Assembly: GCA_963766365.1 (NCBI GenBank)
Contig: CAVXZK010000010.1
Span: 62,001-126,000, forward strand
Length of the DNA stretch: 64,000 bases
From: JALORV01 sp963766365
GTDB taxonomy: Bacteria; Pseudomonadota; Gammaproteobacteria; Burkholderiales; Burkholderiaceae_F
Reading direction: 5' to 3'
The position numbers and the translations under genes are program-made. Each line of letters opens with the position of its first letter. Within the stretch, counting starts at the first letter, position 1. Of this stretch, positions 34,692 to 44,184 are shown in pieces. The notes under the pieces are model-generated. The model had not been told where the DNA came from. It did no database searches and saw nothing but the letters and a program-made list of their open reading frames with translations.

Positions 34692-35753
34692 ATGAAGTTC
34701 ATCGACGAAGCACGCATCGAGGTATCCGCCGGCAAAGGCGGTGACGGTTGCGCGTCATTCCGTCGAGAAAAGTTCATCCCCAAGGGAGGGCCCGACGGCG
34801 GTGACGGCGGTCGCGGCGGGAGCGTGTGGGCGCGGGCCGATCGCAACGTCAACACCCTGATCGACTACCGTTATGCGCGCACGCATCGCGCGGCGAACGG
34901 AGCGCCAGGCCGAGGCGCGGACTGCTACGGCGCTGGCGGTGACGACATCGAACTGAAGATGCCGGTCGGGACCGTGGTCATCGACGATGACACGGGCGAG
35001 GAACTGGCCGACCTGGCGCACGATGGCGACCGCGCACGGCTCGCTGCTGGCGGGCGCGGCGGGCTCGGTAACTTGCACTTCAAGTCGAGTACCAACCGCG
35101 CGCCGCGGCAGTTCACCAAGGGAGAGCCGGGCGAACATCGGCGCCTGCGCCTCGAGTTGCGTGTATTGGCGGACGTCGGCCTGCTCGGTATGCCGAACGC
35201 CGGCAAGTCGACTCTGATCCGCTCGATCTCCAATGCACAGCCCAAGGTGGCGGACTACCCGTTCACGACCTTGCATCCGCATCTGGGCGTGGTGCGCGTC
35301 GGCCCCGAGCGAAGTTTTGTCGTGGCTGATGTACCGGGACTCATCGAAGGGGCCGCCGAGGGCGCTGGGCTGGGGCACCAGTTCCTGAGGCACCTGAGTC
35401 GTACTGGACTGCTGCTGCATGTCATCGACTGCGTCGGGCCAGACGGCAGTGCGGACCCTGTCGTCGATGCGCGCGTCATCGCGGGCGAACTAAAGAAGTA
35501 CAGCCCAGCGCTGGCACGTAAACCACGGTGGTTCGTCCTTAACAAGTCAGACCTTGTTCCGAGCGAAGACCGTGAGGCCCTGATCGCAGGATTCCGTCGC
35601 CGACTTCGGACGCGCGCCCCGGTGTTTCTCATATCAGCAGCGACGCGGGCCGGCTGCGATCAACTGGTCAGCGAAGTGCAGAGGTTTCTTGACCGGCAGC
35701 GGCGCAAGACCGACCAGGCGGGCAGCGCCACTCCCGCCGAAGCGAGGGCCTGA
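34692..35753 (+). CDS. obgE: Obg-family GTPase ObgE/CgtA
   Basis: This essential GTPase is involved in 50S subunit assembly and stress control. The 353 residues have the glycine-rich Obg fold at 1-158 (KFIDEARIEVSAGKGGDGC), then the G domain: G1 GMPNAGKST near 166, G3 DVPGLIEGA and G4 NKSD. The C-terminus is short and alanine-rich. Its stop overlaps the proB start (TGATG). Confidence 0.97.
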   Translation: MKFIDEARIEVSAGKGGDGCASFRREKFIPKGGPDGGDGGRGGSVWARADRNVNTLIDYRYARTHRAANGAPGRGADCYGAGGDDIELKMPVGTVVIDDDTGEELADLAHDGDRARLAAGGRGGLGNLHFKSSTNRAPRQFTKGEPGEHRRLRLELRVLADVGLLGMPNAGKSTLIRSISNAQPKVADYPFTTLHPHLGVVRVGPERSFVVADVPGLIEGAAEGAGLGHQFLRHLSRTGLLLHVIDCVGPDGSADPVVDARVIAGELKKYSPALARKPRWFVLNKSDLVPSEDREALIAGFRRRLRTRAPVFLISAATRAGCDQLVSEVQRFLDRQRRKTDQAGSATPAEARA

Positions 35754-36868
35754 TGCCGGCACTGCAGCGGGCGCGCCGTGCCGTCATCAAGGTCGGCAGC
35801 AGCCTCGTTACCAACGACGGGCGTGGCCTGGATCTCGAAGCGATATCGCGCTGGGCGCAGCAGATCGCTCATCTGAGAGCGCAGGGCAAGCAGATTGTTC
35901 TCGTTTCGAGCGGCGCGATTGCTGAAGGGATGCAGCGTCTCGGGTGGACGCGCCGTCCGCAGCAGATCCACGAGCTGCAGGCAGCGGCAGCGATCGGGCA
36001 GATGGGGCTGGCGCAAGCCTATGAAACCGGTTTCAGCAGCCTCGGTTTGCGAACGGCTCAGGTGCTGCTGACGCATGCCGACCTGGCGGACCGGGCGCGC
36101 TACCTCAACGCCCGGTCGACGCTGCTCACGCTGCTCGATCTCGGCGTTGTACCAGTCATCAATGAGAACGACACCGTCGTCACCGACGAGATCAAGTTCG
36201 GTGACAACGACACGCTCGCGGCGCTGGTGACCAACCTTGTCGAGGCCGATGTGCTGGTGATCCTGACGGACCAGGCAGGTTTGTACTCGGCCGACCCCAG
36301 GCGCGAGCCGGACGCACGGCTCATCGAGTTGGCCGTTGCCGGTGTGCCAGAACTCGAGGCGATGGCCGGCGGCGCCGGCAGCGCGATAGCGCGGGGCGGA
36401 ATGCTGACGAAGGTGCTGGCTGCAAAGCGCGCGGCACGAAGCGGCGCACACACGTTGATCGCTTCCGGGCGCGAGCCCGATGTTCTGGTGCGGCTGGCGG
36501 CCGGCGAGGCAATCGGCTCGGAGTTGACTGCATCGACTGCAGTGCTGACCGCGCGCAAGCAGTGGCTTGCCGATCACCTGCTGTTAAAAGGGCGGATTGT
36601 CGTCGACGAGGGTGCTGCAAGGGCGCTGGCGGCCGGCGGTAAGAGCCTGCTGCCGATCGGCGTGGTTGACGTCATCGGCGAATTCCAGCGTGGCGACGTC
36701 GTTGGCTGCATTACCCGCGACGGCCAGGAAATCGCGCGCGGTCTGGTGAATTACTCCAGCGCAGACGCTCGGCTTATTGCGCGCAAACCGACCAGCGAAA
36801 TCGAGTCGACGCTCGGATTCATCGAGGAACCCGAGCTGATGCACCGTGACAATCTGGTTCTTCTCTGA
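35753..36868 (+). CDS. proB: Glutamate 5-kinase ProB
   Basis: ProB phosphorylates glutamate as the first step of proline synthesis and is usually inhibited by proline. The 371 residues have an amino-acid-kinase domain (VIKVGSSLVTNDGRG, VSSGAIAEGM, NENDTVVTDEIKFGDND, TDQAGLYSADPR) and a C-terminal PUA domain (about 275-360). It is coupled to obgE, a common pairing in beta-proteobacteria, and converges with rppH. Confidence 0.97.
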   Translation: MPALQRARRAVIKVGSSLVTNDGRGLDLEAISRWAQQIAHLRAQGKQIVLVSSGAIAEGMQRLGWTRRPQQIHELQAAAAIGQMGLAQAYETGFSSLGLRTAQVLLTHADLADRARYLNARSTLLTLLDLGVVPVINENDTVVTDEIKFGDNDTLAALVTNLVEADVLVILTDQAGLYSADPRREPDARLIELAVAGVPELEAMAGGAGSAIARGGMLTKVLAAKRAARSGAHTLIASGREPDVLVRLAAGEAIGSELTASTAVLTARKQWLADHLLLKGRIVVDEGAARALAAGGKSLLPIGVVDVIGEFQRGDVVGCITRDGQEIARGLVNYSSADARLIARKPTSEIESTLGFIEEPELMHRDNLVLL

Positions 36869-36877
36869 CGAGAAAAC

Positions 36878-37477
36878 TCAGGCCGTCTCGCCGCCCGGCG
36901 CCGCCGTGCCGGCACCTAATGCGGCGGCCGCGTTGCTGGTGTGTTCGATCTCGCTATCCAGTGTGCGGCCGCGTGGACGGAACTCGCGGTGGTGCGGCCG
37001 CCCGGGCCTGAATACGAAGCGGGAAAGTTCGAGTAGCGCCTGCTGGTAGACATCGCGCTTGAACTCGATGACGGCATCAAGCGGCACCCAGTAGTCGTGC
37101 CAGCGCCACGCGTCGAACTCCGGATGGGTGGTCGCGCGCAAGCTGACGTCGCAGTCTCGCCCGGTCAGGCGCAGCAGGAACCAGATCTGCTTCTGCCCGC
37201 GGTAATTGCCCCGCAGGTCGCGGCGGATCCACTGGTCAGGCACGTCGTAACGCAACCAGTCCCGTGTGCGGCCGACAATCTTCACGTGTTCGGACTTCAG
37301 GCCGACTTCTTCCCAAAGTTCCCGGAACATCGCCTGCTCCGGCGATTCCCCGTGCTTGATGCCGCCTTGCGGAAACTGCCACGAATGTTGTTTGACGCGC
37401 TTGCCCCAGAAGACCTCGTTGCGGCTGTTGAGCAGGATGATGCCGACGTTCGGGCGGTATCCGTCCTTGTCCAGCAT
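36878..37477 (-). CDS. rppH: RNA pyrophosphohydrolase RppH
   Basis: RppH removes pyrophosphate from the 5' end of RNAs and starts RNase E-dependent decay. The 199 residues begin MLDKDGYRPNVGIILLN, and the Nudix box (GGIKHGES...RELWEEVGL) lies at about 38-60. The C-terminal 50 residues are variable (histidine/arginine patch, then alanine-rich). Divergent from proS, with an 8-bp inverted repeat over its presumed -10 box. Confidence 0.96.
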   Translation of the reverse strand: MLDKDGYRPNVGIILLNSRNEVFWGKRVKQHSWQFPQGGIKHGESPEQAMFRELWEEVGLKSEHVKIVGRTRDWLRYDVPDQWIRRDLRGNYRGQKQIWFLLRLTGRDCDVSLRATTHPEFDAWRWHDYWVPLDAVIEFKRDVYQQALLELSRFVFRPGRPHHREFRPRGRTLDSEIEHTSNAAAALGAGTAAPGGETA

Positions 37478-37501
37478 GCCAACCCCTGAACCTTTAGAAT
37501 C

Positions 37502-37524
37502 TGCGACCCATTATAGGGGTCGCA
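37502..37524 (-). promoter_or_regulatory. Inverted repeat overlapping a -10 box between rppH and proS
   Basis: TGCGACCC (37502-37509) and GGGTCGCA (37517-37524) flank ATTATAG. On the minus strand the centre reads TATAAT, with TTGTGA 18 nt upstream, so it would be the rppH promoter with a symmetrical site across its -10 element. It could be an operator or chance. Confidence 0.45.
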
Positions 37525-37560
37525 ATCTCGCGATCACAACGACGAATAAGTCGGCCATTC

Positions 37561-39297
37561 ATGCGCGCCAAAGACTTTCTGATCTCGACCCTGAAAGAAG
37601 CACCGGCGGACGCCGAGGTGATCAGCCATTCGTTGATGCTGCGCGCCGGGATGATCAAGAAACTGGCGGCCGGCATCTACACCTACATGCCGATGGGCCT
37701 GCGGGTCATCCGCAAGATCGAGGCCATCATCCGCGAGGAGATGAACCGCGCTGGCGCGGTCGAACTGCTGATGCCGGTGATCCAGCCCGCCGAGCTGTGG
37801 ATGCAGTCGGGCCGCTGGCAGAAAATGGGCCCTGAACTGCTGCGCCTGAAGGACCGTCACGAGCGCGACTTCATCGTGCAGCCGACCAGCGAGGAAGTGG
37901 TTGTCGACATCGTGCGCGAGGTGATCCGCAGCTACAAGCAACTGCCGCTCAACCTGTATCACATCCAGACCAAGTTTCGTGACGAGCGCCGGCCGCGCTT
38001 CGGTGTCATGCGCGGGCGCGAGTTCACGATGAAGGATGCGTACTCGTTCGATCGCGACGAGGCGAGCGGCATGCGCAGTTACCAGGCGATGTACGACGCC
38101 TATGCGCGGATATTCCAGCGCATGGGCCTCAGCTTTCGGGCGGTCGCGGCCGACACCGGGAACATCGGCGGCAAGGCCAGCCATGAATTCCAGGTTATCG
38201 CCGACACCGGCGAGGACGCGATCGCCTATTGCCCGACGTCAGGCTATGCGGCCAACATCGAGATGGCCGAGGCCTTGCCGCTGGTCGCAGCACGCAGCGC
38301 GCCGAACGAACCGCTGGTGAAGACCGCCACGCCGGGCAAGGAGAAGTGCGAGGACGTCGCCGAGTTCCTGGGTCTGCCACTGGCGCGCACGGTCAAGTCG
38401 ATCGTTCTGGCGGTGGACCGCGACGAGGTCGCAGGCGCAGACTCCGAAATCTGGCTCGTGCTGATTCGTGGCGACCACGAACTGAACGAAATCAAGGTCG
38501 GCAAAGTGCCCGGACTCGATGCAGGTTTCCGCTTTGCAACGCCGGCTGAGATTGTTGACCACTTCGGCTGCAATCCGGGGTATCTGGGGCCGATCAACAC
38601 ACGCAAGCCGGTGCGGCTTGTTGCCGACCGGACCGTCGCCCACATGAGCGACTTCGTCAGCGGCGCGAACGACGAGGGCTATCACTACACCGGGGTCAAC
38701 TGGGGACGCGACGTCGCGGAGCCCATCGTGGCTGACGTTCGCAACGTGATGGCAGGCGATCCGTCACCGGACGGCAAGGGGGTGCTTGCGATTCAGCGTG
38801 GCATCGAGGTCGGGCATGTTTTCTCGGGCTTGCCGTACCCAAAAACGATGAAACTGGAGTTCATCGACGAGGACGGCCGATCGCGGCCGATGGTGATGGG
38901 CTGCTACGGGATCGGAGTAACGCGCCTGCTCGGTGCCGCCATCGAACAGAACAACGACGCCAAGGGCATCATCTGGCCCGACCCGCTTGCGCCCTTTGCC
39001 GTAGTGATCACGCCGGTCGGATATCGCAAGTCCGAAGCCGTACGCCAAGCGGCCGACCAACTGTATGAGGAACTCCGCACCGCGGGAGTCGACGTGCTGC
39101 TGGATGACCGCGACGAGCGACCCGGTGTGATGTTCGCCGAGATGGAGCTCATTGGCATTCCGCATCGCGTTACAGTTGGAGAACGCGCGCTCAAGGACGG
39201 CGCGATCGAGTACTTCGATCGCCGCTCGCAGCAGACTTCTGCGGTTCCTCTGGCGGAAGCCTACGACTTCATTCGCAGCCGGCTGTCGGGTCCGTGA
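37561..39297 (+). CDS. proS: Prolyl-tRNA synthetase ProS
   Basis: A bacterial-type class II prolyl-tRNA synthetase of 578 residues with the inserted editing (INS/YbaK-like) domain in the middle (about 225-390), which clears alanyl-tRNA-Pro. Motifs: the catalytic region with LKDRHERDFIVQPTSEE (motif 1/2), RDERRPRFGVMRGREF, GCYGIGVTRLLGA (motif 3) and a C-terminal anticodon-binding domain. The next gene begins in the stop region (GTGA). Confidence 0.98.
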   Translation: MRAKDFLISTLKEAPADAEVISHSLMLRAGMIKKLAAGIYTYMPMGLRVIRKIEAIIREEMNRAGAVELLMPVIQPAELWMQSGRWQKMGPELLRLKDRHERDFIVQPTSEEVVVDIVREVIRSYKQLPLNLYHIQTKFRDERRPRFGVMRGREFTMKDAYSFDRDEASGMRSYQAMYDAYARIFQRMGLSFRAVAADTGNIGGKASHEFQVIADTGEDAIAYCPTSGYAANIEMAEALPLVAARSAPNEPLVKTATPGKEKCEDVAEFLGLPLARTVKSIVLAVDRDEVAGADSEIWLVLIRGDHELNEIKVGKVPGLDAGFRFATPAEIVDHFGCNPGYLGPINTRKPVRLVADRTVAHMSDFVSGANDEGYHYTGVNWGRDVAEPIVADVRNVMAGDPSPDGKGVLAIQRGIEVGHVFSGLPYPKTMKLEFIDEDGRSRPMVMGCYGIGVTRLLGAAIEQNNDAKGIIWPDPLAPFAVVITPVGYRKSEAVRQAADQLYEELRTAGVDVLLDDRDERPGVMFAEMELIGIPHRVTVGERALKDGAIEYFDRRSQQTSAVPLAEAYDFIRSRLSGP

Positions 39298-39959
39298 ACG
39301 AAGTAGGGCGCCTGTCACGCCGCAGCCTCGTGCTGTTTGCGGGGGCGTTTGCGCTGGTTCCTCGCGCCGCACTGGCCGGCGCACAGAAGTACGAACCACT
39401 CGCCGATGCCGTGCGCGTGGCGCTTGCCGGCCAGATCGCCGACAGCCGCCCGCCCGAGCGGCCGTTCACGTCGATCGACGATCGGCTCGCCTACCTGGCA
39501 TGGATGGGCGAGATGTCGGAGCGCCTGAAGGGACGGATCGCCGACTACAGCGCGCGAGTCGAATTTCTCAAGACTCTCGACTACGAATCGGCGCGCGCTG
39601 GTCTTGACCGTCAGCTGGTGCTGGGGCTGATCCAGGTCGAAAGCAATTTTCGCAAGTACGCGGTTTCCGTGGCCGGCGCGCGTGGCTACATGCAGGTCAT
39701 GCCCTTCTGGACGCGCGTGATCGGAGACGGTGAGCCACGGCGCCTGTTCGAGATGCGCGCCAATTTGCGCTATGGCAGCGTGATCCTGCGGCACTACCTC
39801 GATATCGAAAAGGGCGATCTGTTCCTGGCGCTCGGCCGCTACAACGGAAGCCGTGGCCGGCCGCAGTACCCGAACGCCGTGCTCGCCGCCTGGAAAGGCC
39901 GCTGGCACTATGAAGCGCCGCCGCGCCCCGCGACGCCTCCGGCTGCTCCGAGGGTCTGA
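39294..39959 (+). CDS. Lytic transglycosylase with an apparent twin-arginine signal
   Basis: A 221-residue SLT-type (goose-lysozyme-like) enzyme expected to cut the glycan between MurNAc and GlcNAc. The N-terminus RLSRRSLVLFAGAFALVP...ALA fits a Tat signal (SRRSLVL) with cleavage near residue 28. The catalytic glutamate is in LGLIQVESNF, followed by AGARGYMQVMPFW and a C-terminal GRYNGSRGRPQYPNAV. The GTG start overlaps the proS stop. Confidence 0.88.
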   Translation: MNEVGRLSRRSLVLFAGAFALVPRAALAGAQKYEPLADAVRVALAGQIADSRPPERPFTSIDDRLAYLAWMGEMSERLKGRIADYSARVEFLKTLDYESARAGLDRQLVLGLIQVESNFRKYAVSVAGARGYMQVMPFWTRVIGDGEPRRLFEMRANLRYGSVILRHYLDIEKGDLFLALGRYNGSRGRPQYPNAVLAAWKGRWHYEAPPRPATPPAAPRV

Positions 39960-39960
39960 A

Positions 39961-41349
39961 CTAGCGCTTGGGCATCCCGGGCATCCCGGGAAAGCCGCGC
40001 ATGCCACCCAGGCCGCGCATCATTTTGGCGAGTCCGCCCTTTTTCATCTGCTTCATCATCGACTGCATCTGCTCGAACTGGTTGAGCAGTCGGTTCACTT
40101 CCTGGACCGGCACACCGGCGCCTGCGGCAATGCGCCGCTTGCGCGAGGCCTTGATGAGATCCGGTTTGGCGCGTTCGGTCGGCGTCATCGACGAGATGAT
40201 GCCTTCGATGCGGCGGATCTGCTTCTCGCTATCGGCCGCATTCACCTGGCCTGCCGCCTGGGCGAACTGGGCCGGCAGCTTGTCGACCAGCCCGGCAAGC
40301 CCGCCCATCTTGCGCATCTGTCCCACCTGCTCCCGGAAGTCGTTGAGGTCGAAGCGCTCGCCAGCCTGCATGCGCTTGGCAAATTTCTGCGCGCTGTCGA
40401 CATCGACGGCCTTCTTCACGTCCTCGACCAGCGCGACGATGTCGCCCATGCCAAGAATGCGGCCCGCCATGCCTGAGGGGTTGAAGCGCTCGAAGCCCGA
40501 AAGCTTCTCGCCCACCCCGACAAACTTGATCGGCCGTCCGGTCACCTGACGCACGGACAACGCCGCGCCGCCGCGCGAGTCGCCGTCGAGCTTGGTGAGG
40601 ATCACGCCCGTCAGCGGCAGGCGCTCTGCGAACGTCTTGGCCGTGTTGACCGCGTCCTGGCCCAGCATGGCATCGACGACGAACAGCGTCTCGATGGGCT
40701 TCAACTGCTGCTCGAGCGCGGCGACCTCCTGCATCATCGGCTCGTCGATCGAGAGTCGGCCCGCGGTGTCGACGATCAGCACGTCGAAGAACTGGCGCCG
40801 CGCGTGCTCGAGGGCGCGCGCCGCGATGGCAAGCGGCGCCTCGCCCGTCGCTGAAGGAAAGAACTGCGCGTCGGCCTGGGCCGCCACTGTGCGCAATTGC
40901 TCGATGGCGGCCGGGCGGTAGACGTCGGTCGAAACCAGCAGCACCTTCTTCTTGCGCTCTGCCAGCAGCCACTTGGCGAGTTTGCCGGCGGTCGTCGTCT
41001 TGCCGGCGCCCTGCAGTCCAGCGAGCAGGATGACGGCCGGCGGCTGGGTCGCGAGGTTCAGGTCCGCTTCGGTGTCGGAGAGATCGCCGCCGATCAGAAG
41101 CGTGAGTTCGCGCTGAACCACCCCGACCAGCGCCTGGCCCGGGGTCAGGCTGCCCACCACCTCCTCGCCCTGCGCACGCTCCTTGATGCGCGCGATGAAA
41201 TCGCGCACGACCGGCAGCGCGACATCGGCTTCGAGCAATGCCACGCGGACCTCGCGCAGCATGTCCTGCATGTTCTGCTCGGTGAGTCGCGCCTGGCCGC
41301 GCATTGTCTTAACGACGCGCGCCAGCTTGGTGGTCAGCTGTTCAAGCAT
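39961..41349 (-). CDS. ffh: Signal recognition particle protein Ffh
   Basis: Ffh binds 4.5S RNA and delivers nascent inner-membrane proteins to FtsY. From ATG 41349 (MLEQLTTKLARVVKTMRG) it has 462 residues. The G domain has GLQGAGKTTT, DTAGRLSID and TKLDGDSRGG. The M domain ends with RRIAAGAGVPVQEVNRLLNQFEQM and the methionine/glycine-rich tail GLGGMRGFPGMPGMPKR. An open frame extends 175 codons upstream into the opposite-strand gene and is spurious. Confidence 0.97.
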   Translation of the reverse strand: MLEQLTTKLARVVKTMRGQARLTEQNMQDMLREVRVALLEADVALPVVRDFIARIKERAQGEEVVGSLTPGQALVGVVQRELTLLIGGDLSDTEADLNLATQPPAVILLAGLQGAGKTTTAGKLAKWLLAERKKKVLLVSTDVYRPAAIEQLRTVAAQADAQFFPSATGEAPLAIAARALEHARRQFFDVLIVDTAGRLSIDEPMMQEVAALEQQLKPIETLFVVDAMLGQDAVNTAKTFAERLPLTGVILTKLDGDSRGGAALSVRQVTGRPIKFVGVGEKLSGFERFNPSGMAGRILGMGDIVALVEDVKKAVDVDSAQKFAKRMQAGERFDLNDFREQVGQMRKMGGLAGLVDKLPAQFAQAAGQVNAADSEKQIRRIEGIISSMTPTERAKPDLIKASRKRRIAAGAGVPVQEVNRLLNQFEQMQSMMKQMKKGGLAKMMRGLGGMRGFPGMPGMPKR

Positions 41350-41394
41350 GGAGATGCAGACGGGAGAGGACAGGAGCGCATGGTATAAATCCTC

Positions 41395-42234
41395 ATGCTG
41401 CTGCGCCCCGAATGGCTCGTATTGTACGGCGCCGTCGTCGCGCTCTACCTCTTCGTTGCGTGGCGCGAATGGGGCACGCTGTCCAGCAGTGCCGAGCGCC
41501 TGCCCGCCTGGCCCAGTGGCGTACTCGCTGTCGCCTTCGCGCTGCACGGTATCCTGCTGTGGCAGGCGATCATCGGCCCCGAGCAGTTCAATTTCGGATT
41601 TGCCTATGCGCTTTCGGCCACGCTGTGGCTGACGGTGCTGATCGTCTGGGCCGAAAGCTACTTCTCGGCATCGCGGGGGTTGCTGCTGCTGGTCCTGCCG
41701 CTGGCCGCAGTCGCTTCCGGATTGCCGGTGCTGTTCCCGGGCACCCCGCTTGGACCCGGGACATCCTCGATCGTGTTCCGGCTGCACCTGGTTCTGGCGA
41801 TCCTGGCTTACAGCCTGCTCACGATCGCGGCCATGCAGGCCTTGCTGATGGCCACGATGGACCGACGCCTGCACGGCGACGTGACGACCGACCGCACCGG
41901 ACTGACGCGGTTCCTCGACCGCTTGCCGCCACTGCTCGCCATGGAGACGGTGCTGTTCCGGCTGATCACGGCGGGCTTCGTGTTGCTGACGGCAACCCTC
42001 GTCAGTGGGGTCTTTTTCTCGGAACAGCTGTTCGGGCGGGCGTTACGCTTCGATCACAAGTCGGTATTCACGATAGCCGCGTGGCTGGTCTTCGGTGGCC
42101 TGCTCACGGGCCGGGTGTTCTTCGGCTGGCGTGGTCGCACGGCGTTGCGGTGGACTTTGATTGGATTTGCGATGCTGATGCTGGCCTACGTGGGCAGCCG
42201 CTTCGTGCTCGAGGTGCTGCTGGGACGGACATAA
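41395..42234 (+). CDS. CcsA/YpjD-family cytochrome c assembly-type membrane protein
   Basis: A polytopic 279-residue protein with about eight membrane helices and the CcsA/ResC-like C-terminal half (FRLHLVLAILAYSLLTIAAMQALL, then FGRALRFDHKSVFTIAAWLVFGGLL). Conserved histidines in RLHL and RFDHKS are the likely haem-related residues. The YpjD group next to ffh is common in proteobacteria; a role in cytochrome c or membrane protein handling is unproven. Divergent from ffh; its stop overlaps the next gene. Confidence 0.82.
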   Translation: MLLRPEWLVLYGAVVALYLFVAWREWGTLSSSAERLPAWPSGVLAVAFALHGILLWQAIIGPEQFNFGFAYALSATLWLTVLIVWAESYFSASRGLLLLVLPLAAVASGLPVLFPGTPLGPGTSSIVFRLHLVLAILAYSLLTIAAMQALLMATMDRRLHGDVTTDRTGLTRFLDRLPPLLAMETVLFRLITAGFVLLTATLVSGVFFSEQLFGRALRFDHKSVFTIAAWLVFGGLLTGRVFFGWRGRTALRWTLIGFAMLMLAYVGSRFVLEVLLGRT

Positions 42235-42467
42235 TGGGACGTGTCTTCTTCTTCCTGCTGCTGGCGCTTGCGGCGTACATCGGCTGGCAATGGCTGCGGC
42301 GCACGTCGCTGCGCGGCCCTACCGGATCGAGCGGCGAGACGGCGACGCCGCAGGTGATGGTGAGTTGCGCGCATTGCGGCCTTCACCTGCCCCAGGCCGA
42401 CGCCCTGCCGGCCGGTGAGCGCTATTTCTGCTGCGAGGATCACCGCAGGCGTGGTCCGGGGTCCTGA
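42234..42467 (+). CDS. PP0621-like small membrane-anchored zinc-binding protein
   Basis: A 77-residue protein with an N-terminal helix (VFFFLLLALAAYIGWQWL, about 4-21) and a cytoplasmic CAHCGLHLPQADALPAGERYFCC-type zinc motif. The ATG overlaps the preceding stop (TAATG). The family typically sits between a CcsA-like gene and pilS in beta- and gamma-proteobacteria. Function unknown. Confidence 0.85.
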   Translation: MGRVFFFLLLALAAYIGWQWLRRTSLRGPTGSSGETATPQVMVSCAHCGLHLPQADALPAGERYFCCEDHRRRGPGS

Positions 42468-42477
42468 GGGCCGATCG

Positions 42478-44184
42478 ATGGCCACGGACGAGCGGGCCGC
42501 CGACGAAGTCAACGCAGGCGAACACGACGGGGCGCCCTGGCGCACGCTGGAATATTTCGCCACGACGCGCGTGATCGTCGCCAGCGCGCTGGTGCTGGGT
42601 GCGGCGGCCATCGGCTTTCGCAGTCCGGGCGCGCCGTCTGGTCTTCAGGCGGGGCTGCTGATGGCGCTCGGGTACTTCGGCGCGTCGGCGTTGTTCGCGG
42701 CTCTCGCGCTCTACGCTCACCGGCGCTTCATGCCGCAGGTCCTCGGGCAGTTGTCGCTCGACCTCGTGGCGGTAACGACCCTGGTGATATCGAGCGGTGG
42801 CGTCGCCTCCGGGTGGGTGATCCTCTATTTGCTGCCCCTTGCGGGAGCCTCGCTGCTGTTGCCTCCTATGCAGGTGTTCTTCGTTTGCTCGATCGCCGTG
42901 CTTGCGGTGCTGATCGACGCCGGCCTGCGCGCGTTCGCGCCCGACGCCGGGGACTCGATGATCTTTCAGGCGGGCGTCTTCGGGGCTTCACTGTTTGCCG
43001 TGTCGGCTCTGTTGCGCGCGTTGAGCGCGCGACTGGCCAACCAGGAGAGACTGGCGCGCAGCCGGGGGCGCGACCTGCAGAATCAGCTGGCGATCAACCG
43101 GCTCGTGATCGCTCAGATGGATGAGGGGGTGATCGTGGTGGATCGCGCCGGTCGCGTGCGGGCGAACAACCGAGCGGCGCGGCGCATGCTCGGCCTCGAC
43201 CCGTCCGCCCAGCTGACCGGCGAGCAGCTGAGCGACATGCCGGCTGGCGCCGGACTGGCGGCGGCGTTCAGCGCGTGGTGCGAGGGCGGACGCAGCGAAG
43301 GGCAGTGGTCCAACACGATTGTTCCGTCTGCGGAAAATGGCGCGCCCGTGGCCCCGGAAGCGCGGCTGCGTGCCCGCTTTGCACGCCCGGCAGCCCCGGG
43401 CTCGGATGAATTTGTGATCTTCATCGAGGACGTACGGGACGTGGAGGACCGCGCGCAGCAACTCAAGCTTGCGGCGATGGGGCGCTTGACGGCGTCGATC
43501 GCGCACGAGATCCGCAACCCGCTCGCGGCCATCAGCAATGCCGGGCAGCTGCTGAACGAGGACGCTCGCGATCCGGTACTGAAGCGGCTGGCTACGATCG
43601 TCCGCGAGAACACGCAGCGGCTGAACCGCCTGGTCGAGGACGTTCTGCGCGTCGCGCGTCGCGAGCCGCCGCTCGGTGACGAAATCGCGCTGTCCGATTT
43701 CGTGCGCGAATTCCTGGACGAGTTCGTGCGCGATCGCGGCCTTGCGGCCGCGACGATCCAGTCACAGTTCGCGCCGGACCAGCGCGTCAAGTTCGAGCAG
43801 TCGCACCTGAGGCAGGTGCTCTACAACCTGGTCGACAATGCGCTGCGCTATGCGAGTGGTGAACCGGGATGCATCCTGATCGTCATCGAGCCGGCTCCCG
43901 AGGGGGATCGTCCTCTGCTATGGGTGCTCGACAACGGACCCGGCGTGCCGTTCGAGGCACGAGCGGCGCTGTTCGAGCCGTTCTTCACCACCCGCAACCA
44001 GGGCACCGGACTCGGGCTGTACCTCGCACGCGAATTCTGTGTCACCAATCGCGCTGAGCTGAGCTACGCGTCGCGCCGTGAAATGGACGGCAGCACGCGC
44101 GACGGATTCCTGCTTCGCTTCGGCCAGGGCTCGCGTGCGGATGCCAGCATGCACGGCTTTCTCGATACCATTCCCGTCCGATGA
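42478..44184 (+). CDS. pilS: PilS-type sensor histidine kinase
   Basis: The ATG at 42478 (MATDERAADEVNAG) gives 568 residues. A membrane domain of about six helices (35-185) is followed by a PAS domain (about 215-330, MDEGVIVVDRAGRVRANN), the HisKA motif SIAHEIRNPLAAISN with the phospho-histidine, and a HATPase domain (NLVDNALRY, DNGPGVP, GTGLGLYLA). This matches PilS, which with PilR controls pilin transcription through sigma-54. The target pilA is not in the window. The stop overlaps pilR. Confidence 0.87.
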   Translation: MATDERAADEVNAGEHDGAPWRTLEYFATTRVIVASALVLGAAAIGFRSPGAPSGLQAGLLMALGYFGASALFAALALYAHRRFMPQVLGQLSLDLVAVTTLVISSGGVASGWVILYLLPLAGASLLLPPMQVFFVCSIAVLAVLIDAGLRAFAPDAGDSMIFQAGVFGASLFAVSALLRALSARLANQERLARSRGRDLQNQLAINRLVIAQMDEGVIVVDRAGRVRANNRAARRMLGLDPSAQLTGEQLSDMPAGAGLAAAFSAWCEGGRSEGQWSNTIVPSAENGAPVAPEARLRARFARPAAPGSDEFVIFIEDVRDVEDRAQQLKLAAMGRLTASIAHEIRNPLAAISNAGQLLNEDARDPVLKRLATIVRENTQRLNRLVEDVLRVARREPPLGDEIALSDFVREFLDEFVRDRGLAAATIQSQFAPDQRVKFEQSHLRQVLYNLVDNALRYASGEPGCILIVIEPAPEGDRPLLWVLDNGPGVPFEARAALFEPFFTTRNQGTGLGLYLAREFCVTNRAELSYASRREMDGSTRDGFLLRFGQGSRADASMHGFLDTIPVR

